64,000 nucleotides of DNA, taken from an uncultured Oscillibacter sp. (GTDB lineage: Bacteria; Bacillota; Clostridia; Oscillospirales; Oscillospiraceae). The position numbers were made by a program, and so were the translations under genes. Below are positions 1 through 7,490 of this stretch, piece after piece (the first letter of the stretch is position 1; every line of letters begins with the position of its first letter). Location of the stretch: the NCBI GenBank assembly GCA_905200545.1, contig CAJKKQ010000001.1, positions 124,001-188,000 of the forward strand, read 5' to 3'. The notes beneath the pieces are model-generated. The model saw only the letters and a list, made by a program, of their open reading frames with translations, searched no databases and was not told the origin of the DNA.

Positions 1-698
1 ATCTGCTGCCGGGCGGCCTTCTTCCGGGTCTGGGCCTCCTCCCGGCGCCGGGCATTCTCCTGGGCCAGGCGCTCCTGCTCCTCTGCCTGCTCCCGGCGCA
101 CCTGGCGGAGCCCGTGGGCAGAGGCCAGGCGCTGCGCTTCTTCCCTGCGGCAGCCGCAGCGGTGGCACGCCGTCTCACTCTCCCGGTTCACACCGCCGCA
201 GGAGCAGTACCACAGTCCCTGTCCGCTCCAGAAGGCATACCGGCTTTTAGGCAGGGCAGCACTCAGCGCCAACAGCTCCGGCTCCTCCACCGCCTCCGGA
301 AGAGGCGTGAACGACGGCAACGGCGCCCAGGCGGCGTCCTCCGGCGCCGTCCAGCGCGTCCCGTCGGCAAAGGCTGCGGACAGCGCCCGAACCTCCATGT
401 TCCAGTAGCTGCCCCAGGGCAGGACGATGGCCGTGTAGACGCCGAAGGTCTGCCCCCTGGTGATGTGCAGATCCGAGTAGGTAAATACCGTCTCACTGGT
501 CTCCCCGTCCTCCGGGCACCGCACTGCCACCGTCAGGGCAGTCAGGGGTCTTGGGTCTATGCTCTTCCATTTCAGCTGGGCCACCAGACGGGGGATCCTG
601 GTGTCCTCCAGCAGGACGCCGGCTGCCAGCACCACCGGGGAGGAGACGGTATACATCCGCTCCGGCAGTGCAAAGCGCCGGATATAGCGATTTTCCAT
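1..698 (-). CDS. Zinc-ribbon protein, 3' end outside the window
   Basis: The frame opens at an ATG whose codon occupies 696-698 and runs without a stop to base 1, so about 232 residues are visible and the C-terminus is missing. A GGGAGG ribosome binding site lies just upstream, inside the 12-base gap to the membrane-protein gene, so the two are probably co-transcribed. The N-terminal two thirds look like a beta-rich domain I do not recognise. Near residue 180 there is a paired-cysteine knuckle (Trp-Tyr-Cys-Ser-Cys-Gly-Gly, then Cys-His-Arg-Cys-Gly) typical of a small zinc ribbon. After it comes a strongly charged Glu/Arg/Gln-rich segment that is probably a helix or coiled coil. The function is unknown. 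A zinc-ribbon adaptor associated with the neighbouring membrane protein is only a guess. Confidence 0.7.
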   Translation of the reverse strand, partial: MENRYIRRFALPERMYTVSSPVVLAAGVLLEDTRIPRLVAQLKWKSIDPRPLTALTVAVRCPEDGETSETVFTYSDLHITRGQTFGVYTAIVLPWGSYWNMEVRALSAAFADGTRWTAPEDAAWAPLPSFTPLPEAVEEPELLALSAALPKSRYAFWSGQGLWYCSCGGVNRESETACHRCGCRREEAQRLASAHGLRQVRREQAEEQERLAQENARRREEAQTRKKAARQQ

Positions 699-710
699 GG
701 CAGCCTCCCG

Positions 711-2321
711 TTACAGCTCCGGCAGCTCATCGGGGTTATCGGCAGATGCACCGGTCTTGGGGACAGTCTCTCCGCTTCTTCCCCCTTCAGGAACGGCACC
801 GGAGGCGCGCCCTCCTTCCCCGCGGATGGCGTGGAGATCGGCTGCCATCTGGCCGAAGGCGTACAGGGGCCAGGTCCCCACCGCCAGGATCAGCGCGCTT
901 ACCACGCTGACCAGTCCGCCCAACAGCAGCGGCCAGGGGCTGATATAGGGTGGAATGACTCCCACCAGCTGCAACAGCAGCACCACCACACTCAAGGCCA
1001 TCATGAATACGCCCAAAGCGCCCAAAATTAGATACAGCAGGCCGCAGATCTTGGCCAACAGCTGCAGCTTGCCGCCCACGTCGGTATAAAAGCCGCCCAC
1101 AAAGCCGGAGATGCCCCGGCGGTACTTGCCGCCATCCACCTTCCATGCCTTGGCCGGTGCCTGACGGCCCTCCATAGCCAGGTTTACCAGTACGAGGCCG
1201 ATTTGCAGCAGAAGTCCCAACAACAGATCCCCCACCGAATCAAAGCCCACCTCCGAGCCTGTCCGGGCGGCATCCGCCATCATGGACACCTGGTAGAACA
1301 CAGTCCAGATCCCGTTGGCCGCCGCCAGCGCCGCTGCGGCGGCGTTCAGCGCCGGAACCGGCCGTGCTTTCCCCACAGGGCGATTCCATCTGACCCCCAC
1401 GGCACTGATGAGCAGCAAAAGCCCAGAGAGGAACAAAAGGGCCTCCCGCTGAGTCTGTTGAAGGGCCACGCCCATCTGATCCGCATACAGCACCGCCTGG
1501 CGCATGGCCAGAAGATCCCGGATCTGGCAGATCAACAGCAAAATTGCAGCGGGCAGGAGCCATTTCTCCCTCTGGCTGCGCAGCAAAAGCAGGATACCCG
1601 CCGCAACAGTCAGTGCAGGCCAAAGCAGATTCCACAGCGGCACCTCAAACGACCCCATCAGCTGGAAGATGTTCACCATCTGCCGGGCTCCGCCGGCCAC
1701 AATGAACAGCGCGCCCAAAATCCCCAGGATCCCGGCCCTGGGAACGGACTTGTACCGCAGGCCCAGTTCTTTCCGGGCCCGCTCCTCCGGCGACAGGGGC
1801 AAAAACACCTCCGCCTGTACATTACCGCACAGCAGCACGGCACCCACCGTTACCAGCACCAGCGGCACCAGCCATACGGGCGTATATTGAACCTCGGGCA
1901 AGCTTTGCAGGCCACTGACTGCTGCCAGGACCACGCAAATCAGATTCATCACCGGCATCCGGAATTTCTCCGGCAGAAAACCCGGCGCTTTGTTCCAGGA
2001 TGTACCCGCCACAGAAATTACCCAGAAGGCCACCGCTGCCAGCAGCAGCGGCCGGTTCATGGTCACAGCGGCCCCAAACAGCACCAGGGCGCCGCCTACA
2101 GCGCAGCATGCCTTCCGCTCCCAGGCCGTCAACAAAAGGATGCCGCCCGCCACGGTCAGCAGACAAAAGAAGATGGATACGGAGGTGTAGTAATCCTCCA
2201 CCACCTTGCTCAAAAGCCACTCCACCACCGGCCCGGCCATCAGCAGCACAGCGGACGCTGTCAGCAGCGCTCCTTTCCGGGGCACGCCCCGGATCCGTTC
2301 TTTCCGTGCTCTCGTCTCCAT
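711..2321 (-). CDS. Multi-pass membrane protein of unknown function
   Basis: About 536 residues. I chose the ATG at 2321 because a GAGGGGGAG Shine-Dalgarno lies five bases upstream; an in-frame ATG at 2342 would add seven residues but has no comparable site. The protein has roughly a dozen hydrophobic segments arranged in clusters with short Arg/Lys-rich loops, and a hydrophilic Gly/Glu/Pro-rich C-terminal tail of about 45 residues that is probably cytoplasmic and disordered. No catalytic or transport motif was recognised. A promoter-like pair lies about 65 bases upstream and a stem-loop separates it from the EAL gene, so it is probably a separate transcription unit from the polysaccharide operon, followed by the zinc-ribbon gene. 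Confidence 0.75.
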   Translation of the reverse strand: METRARKERIRGVPRKGALLTASAVLLMAGPVVEWLLSKVVEDYYTSVSIFFCLLTVAGGILLLTAWERKACCAVGGALVLFGAAVTMNRPLLLAAVAFWVISVAGTSWNKAPGFLPEKFRMPVMNLICVVLAAVSGLQSLPEVQYTPVWLVPLVLVTVGAVLLCGNVQAEVFLPLSPEERARKELGLRYKSVPRAGILGILGALFIVAGGARQMVNIFQLMGSFEVPLWNLLWPALTVAAGILLLLRSQREKWLLPAAILLLICQIRDLLAMRQAVLYADQMGVALQQTQREALLFLSGLLLLISAVGVRWNRPVGKARPVPALNAAAAALAAANGIWTVFYQVSMMADAARTGSEVGFDSVGDLLLGLLLQIGLVLVNLAMEGRQAPAKAWKVDGGKYRRGISGFVGGFYTDVGGKLQLLAKICGLLYLILGALGVFMMALSVVVLLLQLVGVIPPYISPWPLLLGGLVSVVSALILAVGTWPLYAFGQMAADLHAIRGEGGRASGAVPEGGRSGETVPKTGASADNPDELPEL

Positions 2322-2384
2322 GAAAACTCCCCCTCTTTTCATTCTTCATGCAAAAACTTCAATCGGTAAGATTTTCCACCTAAA

Positions 2385-2413
2385 ATTATATCTCTTTCCA
2401 CTGGAAAAAGCAA
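2385..2413 (-). promoter_or_regulatory. Predicted sigma-A promoter of the membrane-protein gene
   Basis: On the minus strand a TTGCTT box (2408-2413) is followed after 17 bases by a perfect TATAAT (2385-2390). This lies about 65 bases upstream of the chosen start codon at 2321. Confidence 0.55.
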
Positions 2414-2489
2414 TCTCGCCGCAGCCGTCTTCTCATGTGCTTTTGTGAAGCTCCGCCGGGGCCAGCAACGGAATTGCGCAAGATATGGT

Positions 2490-2519
2490 GCCACCGGCAT
2501 CCAGATGGATGCCGGTGGC
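2490..2519. terminator. Stem-loop between the EAL gene and the membrane-protein gene
   Basis: Perfect 11-base arms (2490-2500 and 2509-2519) enclose an 8-base loop. It lies 70 bases beyond the stop of the EAL gene. The T-rich flank is on the plus-strand side, so termination of the minus-strand operon is plausible but not textbook. Confidence 0.45.
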
Positions 2520-2588
2520 GTTTGTTGTCTGTATTGCCTTCCTGTCCGCCGCCATCGGATGCGGGCACCGGTGCTGATCCTCTGTGAA

Positions 2589-4412
2589 TCAGGACAGGGA
2601 AGCCTGTCGGAACTGTTCCAATATTTTATGCTCCGCCTCTTTTTCCGGGATCGGCGCGTAAAATCTGAATCCCTGGATGACATCGCAGTGGATCTGCCTC
2701 AGCGCCTGTACCTGTGCGTCGGTCTCCACGCCCTCGGCCAGGATGGTGAGGTTCAGCTCATGGCCCACCTGCACCATAGCCCGCAGGATCGCAATTCCAT
2801 TTTTTGTCATACTGTTGTCGATGAGGCTCTTATCCAGCTTGATGCCGTCCAACGGATACTGCTGCAAATCGGAAAAGGAGGTGAAGCCCCCGCCGAAATC
2901 ATCTAAAGCAAGCCGGATACCGTACGCTCTCAGCTCCGTCATATTTTCGATGATCTGGGGAGTACGCCGGTCAAAGGAGCTCTCTGTCAGCTCAAAGATC
3001 AGCAGTTCCCTCGGAAACCGGTAGGAATCCATGATGGCCTTGCAGCGTGCCGCAAAATCCGCTTGTGCAAAAGTCTCCCGGGAAAAATTACAGGAGATGA
3101 AAAACTGATCCACGCCCTTTCCCACCAGTGAATCCAGGAATCTGCAGGATTCCTCCAGGCAATAGTAGTCCAGTTTGAAGACGGTTCCCTCCCGCTCCAG
3201 AAGGGGGATAAAGGCTTCCGGTGTCAGCAGTCCTCTCTGGGGGTGATTCCACCGGGAGAGGGCCTCTGCGCCCATAATACGGGAACTGTAGGCATCCACA
3301 TAAAACTGGAGATACAGCGTAAACGCATGATCTTCCAGCGCCTGATCCACACTGCTTTGGAGCTTTCGTTCCTCCGCGATTTTCCCGTGCATCTCCTCCG
3401 TACAAATGACGTAGTCCACCTGCCTGCGTGCGGCTTCGTGCGCCCCCTGGGAGGCGTTGAAAATCACCTCGTTGAGATCCCGGTCTTCTGCTTTCAGGGA
3501 ATAGATCCCGGTGGTTATTGTGCTCTCAAAGGGTTTTCCATAGGTCTGCGCATACGTGTGAATGCGATGGAACAGCGGCTGGATCCGCTGCCGGATGGTC
3601 TGCATGTTGCCGGAAAACTTCAGCAGCACAAAGCCCTGGTCGGAAACTTTGGCCAGGATATCCGTATTGGCGGTGTACTCCTGCAGCACCACCGCGCAGT
3701 AGCGCAAAAAGGCGTCTGTCTCCTGACTGCCGCCAACGCGCCGCAGCCGGTCCGTATCCACGTAGAAATAAAACAGGCTGTAGAGTACCCGGTTCTTATC
3801 ATTGACGATCTGCCTGTAATACCGCATCAGGTAATCAAAATTTCCAAGGCCTGTAACCGCATCCGTCTCCCGGCTCTCCTCCGCTTTCCGCAGCCGCCTG
3901 CGATACCGCCGGGCCAGCAGGAAAAGCGCAGCAGAGAGGATCCCCACGGCCAATGCCAGCCCGCCTATGACCAGATCAGATCCGGCAGGAGCCTGAGGGG
4001 GAGCCTGGGTCTCCATCAGGATCCCGGTAACAGTCTCCTGGGGCACCGCGGCAAAAAAAGCCTCCAGGTCGGATTTCAGGGATTCCGGAGCCGTTTGGGT
4101 CAGGCACAGATAATAGGTCTGCTCCCGGCCCTGGTAGGAGGTTTGGAACAGGGAAACCCGCTCCTCGCAGGCTGGAAATGTGTCCCCGTCCCGATATCCG
4201 GACACCATATCCACCTGCAGGTTTTTGGCCAGATGCGCTCTGCGATCCGCTCCTTCTGTGGGATAATACAGCACCTCATAGCCGCTCTGGTTGGCAAACT
4301 GCTGCAGCAGCTGCGGCAGCACCCCCTGATAGGTTTCGGATGCAGCGTCGTAATACTCCAGCGGATACGCATCCGGATTCCCGGCCACGTAGAGAATCAC
4401 TCGATCTTCCAC
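2589..4412 (-). CDS. EAL-domain c-di-GMP phosphodiesterase with degenerate GGDEF
   Basis: 607 residues, starting at a GTG behind AAGGAG. Residues 1-145 resemble part of a bacterial family-3 solute-binding domain, 147-168 form one membrane segment, about 180-335 a GGDEF-like domain, and 345-600 an EAL domain. The EAL catalytic set looks complete: E383 in the EAL motif, N442, E474, D504-D505 (DDFG), K525, E560 and E563 (AEGVET), and Q580. The GGDEF loop is replaced by Ser-Asp-Gln-Gly-Phe near 257-261, so cyclase activity is not expected; such domains often serve as GTP sensors. The predicted activity is hydrolysis of c-di-GMP to pGpG. It is the last gene of the riboswitch-controlled operon, 17 bases after the DivIVA-like gene, so it could give negative feedback. 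There is no N-terminal signal sequence ahead of the solute-binding-like part, and an in-frame TAG two codons upstream excludes a longer form. Confidence 0.9.
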   Translation of the reverse strand: MEDRVILYVAGNPDAYPLEYYDAASETYQGVLPQLLQQFANQSGYEVLYYPTEGADRRAHLAKNLQVDMVSGYRDGDTFPACEERVSLFQTSYQGREQTYYLCLTQTAPESLKSDLEAFFAAVPQETVTGILMETQAPPQAPAGSDLVIGGLALAVGILSAALFLLARRYRRRLRKAEESRETDAVTGLGNFDYLMRYYRQIVNDKNRVLYSLFYFYVDTDRLRRVGGSQETDAFLRYCAVVLQEYTANTDILAKVSDQGFVLLKFSGNMQTIRQRIQPLFHRIHTYAQTYGKPFESTITTGIYSLKAEDRDLNEVIFNASQGAHEAARRQVDYVICTEEMHGKIAEERKLQSSVDQALEDHAFTLYLQFYVDAYSSRIMGAEALSRWNHPQRGLLTPEAFIPLLEREGTVFKLDYYCLEESCRFLDSLVGKGVDQFFISCNFSRETFAQADFAARCKAIMDSYRFPRELLIFELTESSFDRRTPQIIENMTELRAYGIRLALDDFGGGFTSFSDLQQYPLDGIKLDKSLIDNSMTKNGIAILRAMVQVGHELNLTILAEGVETDAQVQALRQIHCDVIQGFRFYAPIPEKEAEHKILEQFRQASLS

Positions 4413-4429
4413 ATTCTACTCCTTGGGGC

Positions 4430-4942
4430 TCATGCCACCGGCCCCGATTTGCGGTGGAACAAGGCGAGGTTCTGATCCGGGCAATCCGCCTGTACCGTTT
4501 GAATCTTCTCCTCCAGCTGGCCGGCTGTGCCGTCCATCTCCTTGAGCATGGAGAGGAACAGTTTCCGCAGTTCCTGGACCTGGCTGCGATACCGCTCCAG
4601 CTCCCGGTTTTTCTCTGCGACCTGCTCGTCCAAGCACCGCTGGGCCTCCTGCTGCTTTTGGGCGGATTCCTGCTTCATCTGCTCGGCATAGCGCTGGGCA
4701 TCCAGCAAGGTATGGGCAATGACCATCTGCTCGTTTTTCTGGGTCTCACACTGCTCCCGCACTGCCTGGAGCTCCTGCTCCAGCTGATTGATTTTCTCCT
4801 GATACTGCTCCGCCGCTCTTTTGGCGGCCGCATCTTTTTCCACCAGCTTGGAAGAAAACTGCTCTTCAAGGCTTGTAATGTACCGGTATACACTGGCTTT
4901 CTGATATCCGAAAAAACCGCTTCTCAATTCATCCAGGGTCAT
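4430..4942 (-). CDS. DivIVA-like coiled-coil protein
   Basis: 170 residues. The first 35 residues (Gly-Phe-Phe-Gly-Tyr-Gln-Lys followed by a Tyr-rich amphipathic turn) resemble the membrane-curvature-binding N-terminus of DivIVA/GpsB proteins. Residues 30-145 are a nearly unbroken Glu/Gln/Lys/Ala-rich coiled coil. The start has an AGGAG site close upstream. It sits between the glycosyltransferase and the EAL gene with gaps of about 15 bases, so it is co-transcribed. DivIVA proteins recruit partners to poles or division sites; here the inferred role is to position the polysaccharide synthase or the phosphodiesterase. It is not the canonical divIVA of the division cluster. Confidence 0.75.
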   Translation of the reverse strand: MTLDELRSGFFGYQKASVYRYITSLEEQFSSKLVEKDAAAKRAAEQYQEKINQLEQELQAVREQCETQKNEQMVIAHTLLDAQRYAEQMKQESAQKQQEAQRCLDEQVAEKNRELERYRSQVQELRKLFLSMLKEMDGTAGQLEEKIQTVQADCPDQNLALFHRKSGPVA

Positions 4943-4956
4943 TTGAAATCTCCTCC

Positions 4957-6375
4957 TCAGTCAAAATTGATTTTCTTTCTCTCAATCGTTCCCCATGCCT
5001 GCTTCTTTTTCTTGTACCCAATCAGCGCCGTGGCCCGTACCCAAGCCAGGATAAACCGCAGGCAGGAGACCTCCAGCACACACAGCCCAATGGCCTTGAG
5101 CACATCGGAAAAGATCAGCTTCAGGTCAATGGTGTGGATGCGGGCGAAAAACGCAGTCAGGGACAAGATCGCGGAATAGAGCACATAGATGATAAAAAAC
5201 AGGATCATAAACGGCACGTTGATAAGATCTACCGCAAAGGCCACGGCAATGGTGGCCAGGCCGAACAGCTCGATGTACGGCGAGAGCAATTCGTAAATCA
5301 AGAAATACAGGTAGGAAATCAGGCCCACCAGGCCGTACTTGGGATTGGCCAGCATCCGCCGGTGGCGTGTCATGGTTTGGAACAGGCCGATGTGCCAGCG
5401 CCGGCGCTGCTTGCACAGATCTTCCAGCTTTTCCGGTGCCTGGGTCCAGCAGATGGCATCGGTGGCATAGCGGACCCGATACGCCAACCCGTGTTCCCGG
5501 CAAAAGACATGGAGCTTCACCACCAGTTCCATATCCTCCCCCATGGTGGTGGCATCGTAGCCGCCGGCGTCGATGACCACGCTCTTTTTGAACAGGCCAA
5601 ACGCGCCGGAAATGATGATGCTGCCATTGAACTTGTCAAACAGGATCCTGGCCGCCAGGAAGGAGCGGTCATACTCCAGCACCTGCATACAGGGGAGGAT
5701 CTGGCGGGGCATGTGGTAGGAGATCACCCGTCCGTTCTGGATCTCCGCCCCGTTGCAGGGCCGGACTGCCCCGCCCACGGCCACCACATTTCCATCTTCC
5801 AGAACAGGCCGCACGATTTTTTCCAGGGAATCGTACTGGAGGACGGAATCGGCATCCATACAGATAAAGTACGGATACCGGGAGGCGTTGATGCCCATGT
5901 TCAGGGCATCGGCTTTTCCGCCGTTCTTTTTGCAGATCAGGGTAATGGGCACCTTGAACTCCTGGGTTTCAAAAACGGCCACTGCCTCCTGGCAGGGGAT
6001 GCTGCGGTGAATGGGCCGGGCGACCTGGTGCATACGAAAGGTCTCCCGCAGGAGCTGGGCTGTTTGATCCGTGGAGCCGTCATCCACAATGACGATCTCG
6101 TAGAGCGTATACTCCAGGCTCAGCAGAGACTGGACGGTGCTTTGGATGGTGACCTCCTCGTTGTGGGCCGGAACCACAATGGTCACCGGTACGTAATAGT
6201 GCTGCAAAAGCTCATTTTTCAGCTGATTCCGGCGTCGGAGCTGATAGAGAGTGGAGGAACCCACCGTGACCGCCAGGAAGAGAAAGCTGGCGTATCCGAT
6301 CATGTACAGGATAAAAAACACGCCCACGCAGCTGAAGAACAGTTTAAACGTATCCATCATCAACTGATCAAACAC
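4957..6375 (-). CDS. Membrane glycosyltransferase family 2, processive synthase type
   Basis: 472 residues. Two N-terminal membrane segments (about 10-40), a cytoplasmic GT-A catalytic domain (60-330), and about four C-terminal membrane segments. Motifs of processive beta-glycan synthases are present: VVPAHNEE near 67-74, VDDGS at 97-101, DADS at 174-177, GED at 279-281 and the acceptor-site QRRRW at 323-327. This architecture is shared with hyaluronan, poly-GlcNAc and cellulose synthases, which polymerise and extrude the chain through their own membrane channel using UDP-sugars. There is no PilZ domain, so c-di-GMP control is more likely through the riboswitch than by direct allostery. The GTG start overlaps the end of the HEAT-repeat gene by 8 bases, indicating translational coupling. 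Sugar specificity cannot be read from the sequence. Confidence 0.9.
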   Translation of the reverse strand: MFDQLMMDTFKLFFSCVGVFFILYMIGYASFLFLAVTVGSSTLYQLRRRNQLKNELLQHYYVPVTIVVPAHNEEVTIQSTVQSLLSLEYTLYEIVIVDDGSTDQTAQLLRETFRMHQVARPIHRSIPCQEAVAVFETQEFKVPITLICKKNGGKADALNMGINASRYPYFICMDADSVLQYDSLEKIVRPVLEDGNVVAVGGAVRPCNGAEIQNGRVISYHMPRQILPCMQVLEYDRSFLAARILFDKFNGSIIISGAFGLFKKSVVIDAGGYDATTMGEDMELVVKLHVFCREHGLAYRVRYATDAICWTQAPEKLEDLCKQRRRWHIGLFQTMTRHRRMLANPKYGLVGLISYLYFLIYELLSPYIELFGLATIAVAFAVDLINVPFMILFFIIYVLYSAILSLTAFFARIHTIDLKLIFSDVLKAIGLCVLEVSCLRFILAWVRATALIGYKKKKQAWGTIERKKINFD

Positions 6376-7471
6376 CCGCTTTCTGCATTCTGTCGCTCTC
6401 CATCCGGTACACCATCATCTCCCGGGCATACCGGTCACTGCCTGTAATCACGTCCATCAGATCCATATAATCCACATGCAGGGCCTGGAGGCTGACGGCG
6501 GCATCATAGCGCACATACCAGTTGGAGCTGTGCAGCGCCTCTTTCAGTGCGGCGACTGTGGCCTCGCCCGGATAGCGGGCCAGGGCGGAGACGCTGACCG
6601 TGGTGTATTCCCACAGTTCCGGATCTTTCTGCCGGGCCAAGTCCAGCAGCGTATCTTGGGCAGGCCGGTAATAGTAGCGGCCGAAATACCGGATGGCGGA
6701 AAGGCGAAGCTCCTTTCCCCGGCTCTCATCCTGCAAAACTGCAAACATCTCCGCGGTGTAGGCCCCGGACCGGAACCGGATGTAGTTGGAAATCGCCAGC
6801 TGCGTATGTTGGGAAAAACCGTCCAGCTGCCCCCAGAGCATCCGGATCAGCTCATCATGGTCCCCGGTAAAGGTCAGCAGTCCCTCGGTCAGGATCTTTT
6901 CATGGACAAAGACCGATCCCTGATCCAGGATCTGCAGAGCGGTCAGGATATTCTCCGCACTGCCGAACCGGCACAGGGCCTGCAGGGCGTTGACCCGGCA
7001 ATACAGATTCTCCTTGCGCATATAGTCCAGGAGGACTCCCTGCACGGAGTGGATAGACAGATGTCTGGGTGCCATGTAGCGGGAGAGCACATAGGAAAAA
7101 TAGGCAGCGCTGACAGCATCCCGTCTCTGGTAGATCACCGCCAAATACAGGATCGCCGGTTGGATCTGCTCCAGATACGCCGTCTCCAGCTCTTCATCGC
7201 CTCTTTGCAGCAGATCCTTCAGAACCTGGTCAAAGGCCATGAGGTTTTTCTCCCTCCGCAGAGCGTGCTCCAGATAAACCAGATGTTTTTCCTCTACCCC
7301 CAATCCCTGGCGCAGGCGGATCAGCTGGGGAAGGAGCCTGACCCGCACCGCCCCGCACCGTCTCTCCAGCCGCAGCCGGCTGCTCTTGAGGAGCAGATTG
7401 TAGACCACATTAAAGAGGATCATACTCAGGCAGACTGCCCCGTAAATGTAAATCATGGATTCGATGCGCAT
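6368..7471 (-). CDS. Membrane-anchored HEAT-repeat protein
   Basis: 367 residues, ATG behind GGGGGG. One membrane segment at 5-27 anchors a cytoplasmic Arg-rich linker (32-65) and an all-helical region. The C-terminal half (about 215-350) has repeating helix pairs with the Ala/Tyr/Arg pattern of HEAT or armadillo repeats, for example around Tyr-Val-Arg-Tyr-Asp-Ala-Ala-Val-Ser-Leu. No catalytic motif is seen. HEAT-repeat membrane proteins beside family-2 synthases occur in other exopolysaccharide operons and are presumed scaffolds. It overlaps the glycosyltransferase start by 8 bases and follows the glycosidase-like gene by 19 bases, so it probably forms a fixed complex with the synthase. Confidence 0.75.
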   Translation of the reverse strand: MRIESMIYIYGAVCLSMILFNVVYNLLLKSSRLRLERRCGAVRVRLLPQLIRLRQGLGVEEKHLVYLEHALRREKNLMAFDQVLKDLLQRGDEELETAYLEQIQPAILYLAVIYQRRDAVSAAYFSYVLSRYMAPRHLSIHSVQGVLLDYMRKENLYCRVNALQALCRFGSAENILTALQILDQGSVFVHEKILTEGLLTFTGDHDELIRMLWGQLDGFSQHTQLAISNYIRFRSGAYTAEMFAVLQDESRGKELRLSAIRYFGRYYYRPAQDTLLDLARQKDPELWEYTTVSVSALARYPGEATVAALKEALHSSNWYVRYDAAVSLQALHVDYMDLMDVITGSDRYAREMMVYRMESDRMQKAGV

Positions 7472-7490
7472 ATCCGCCCCCCTTTCAGGT

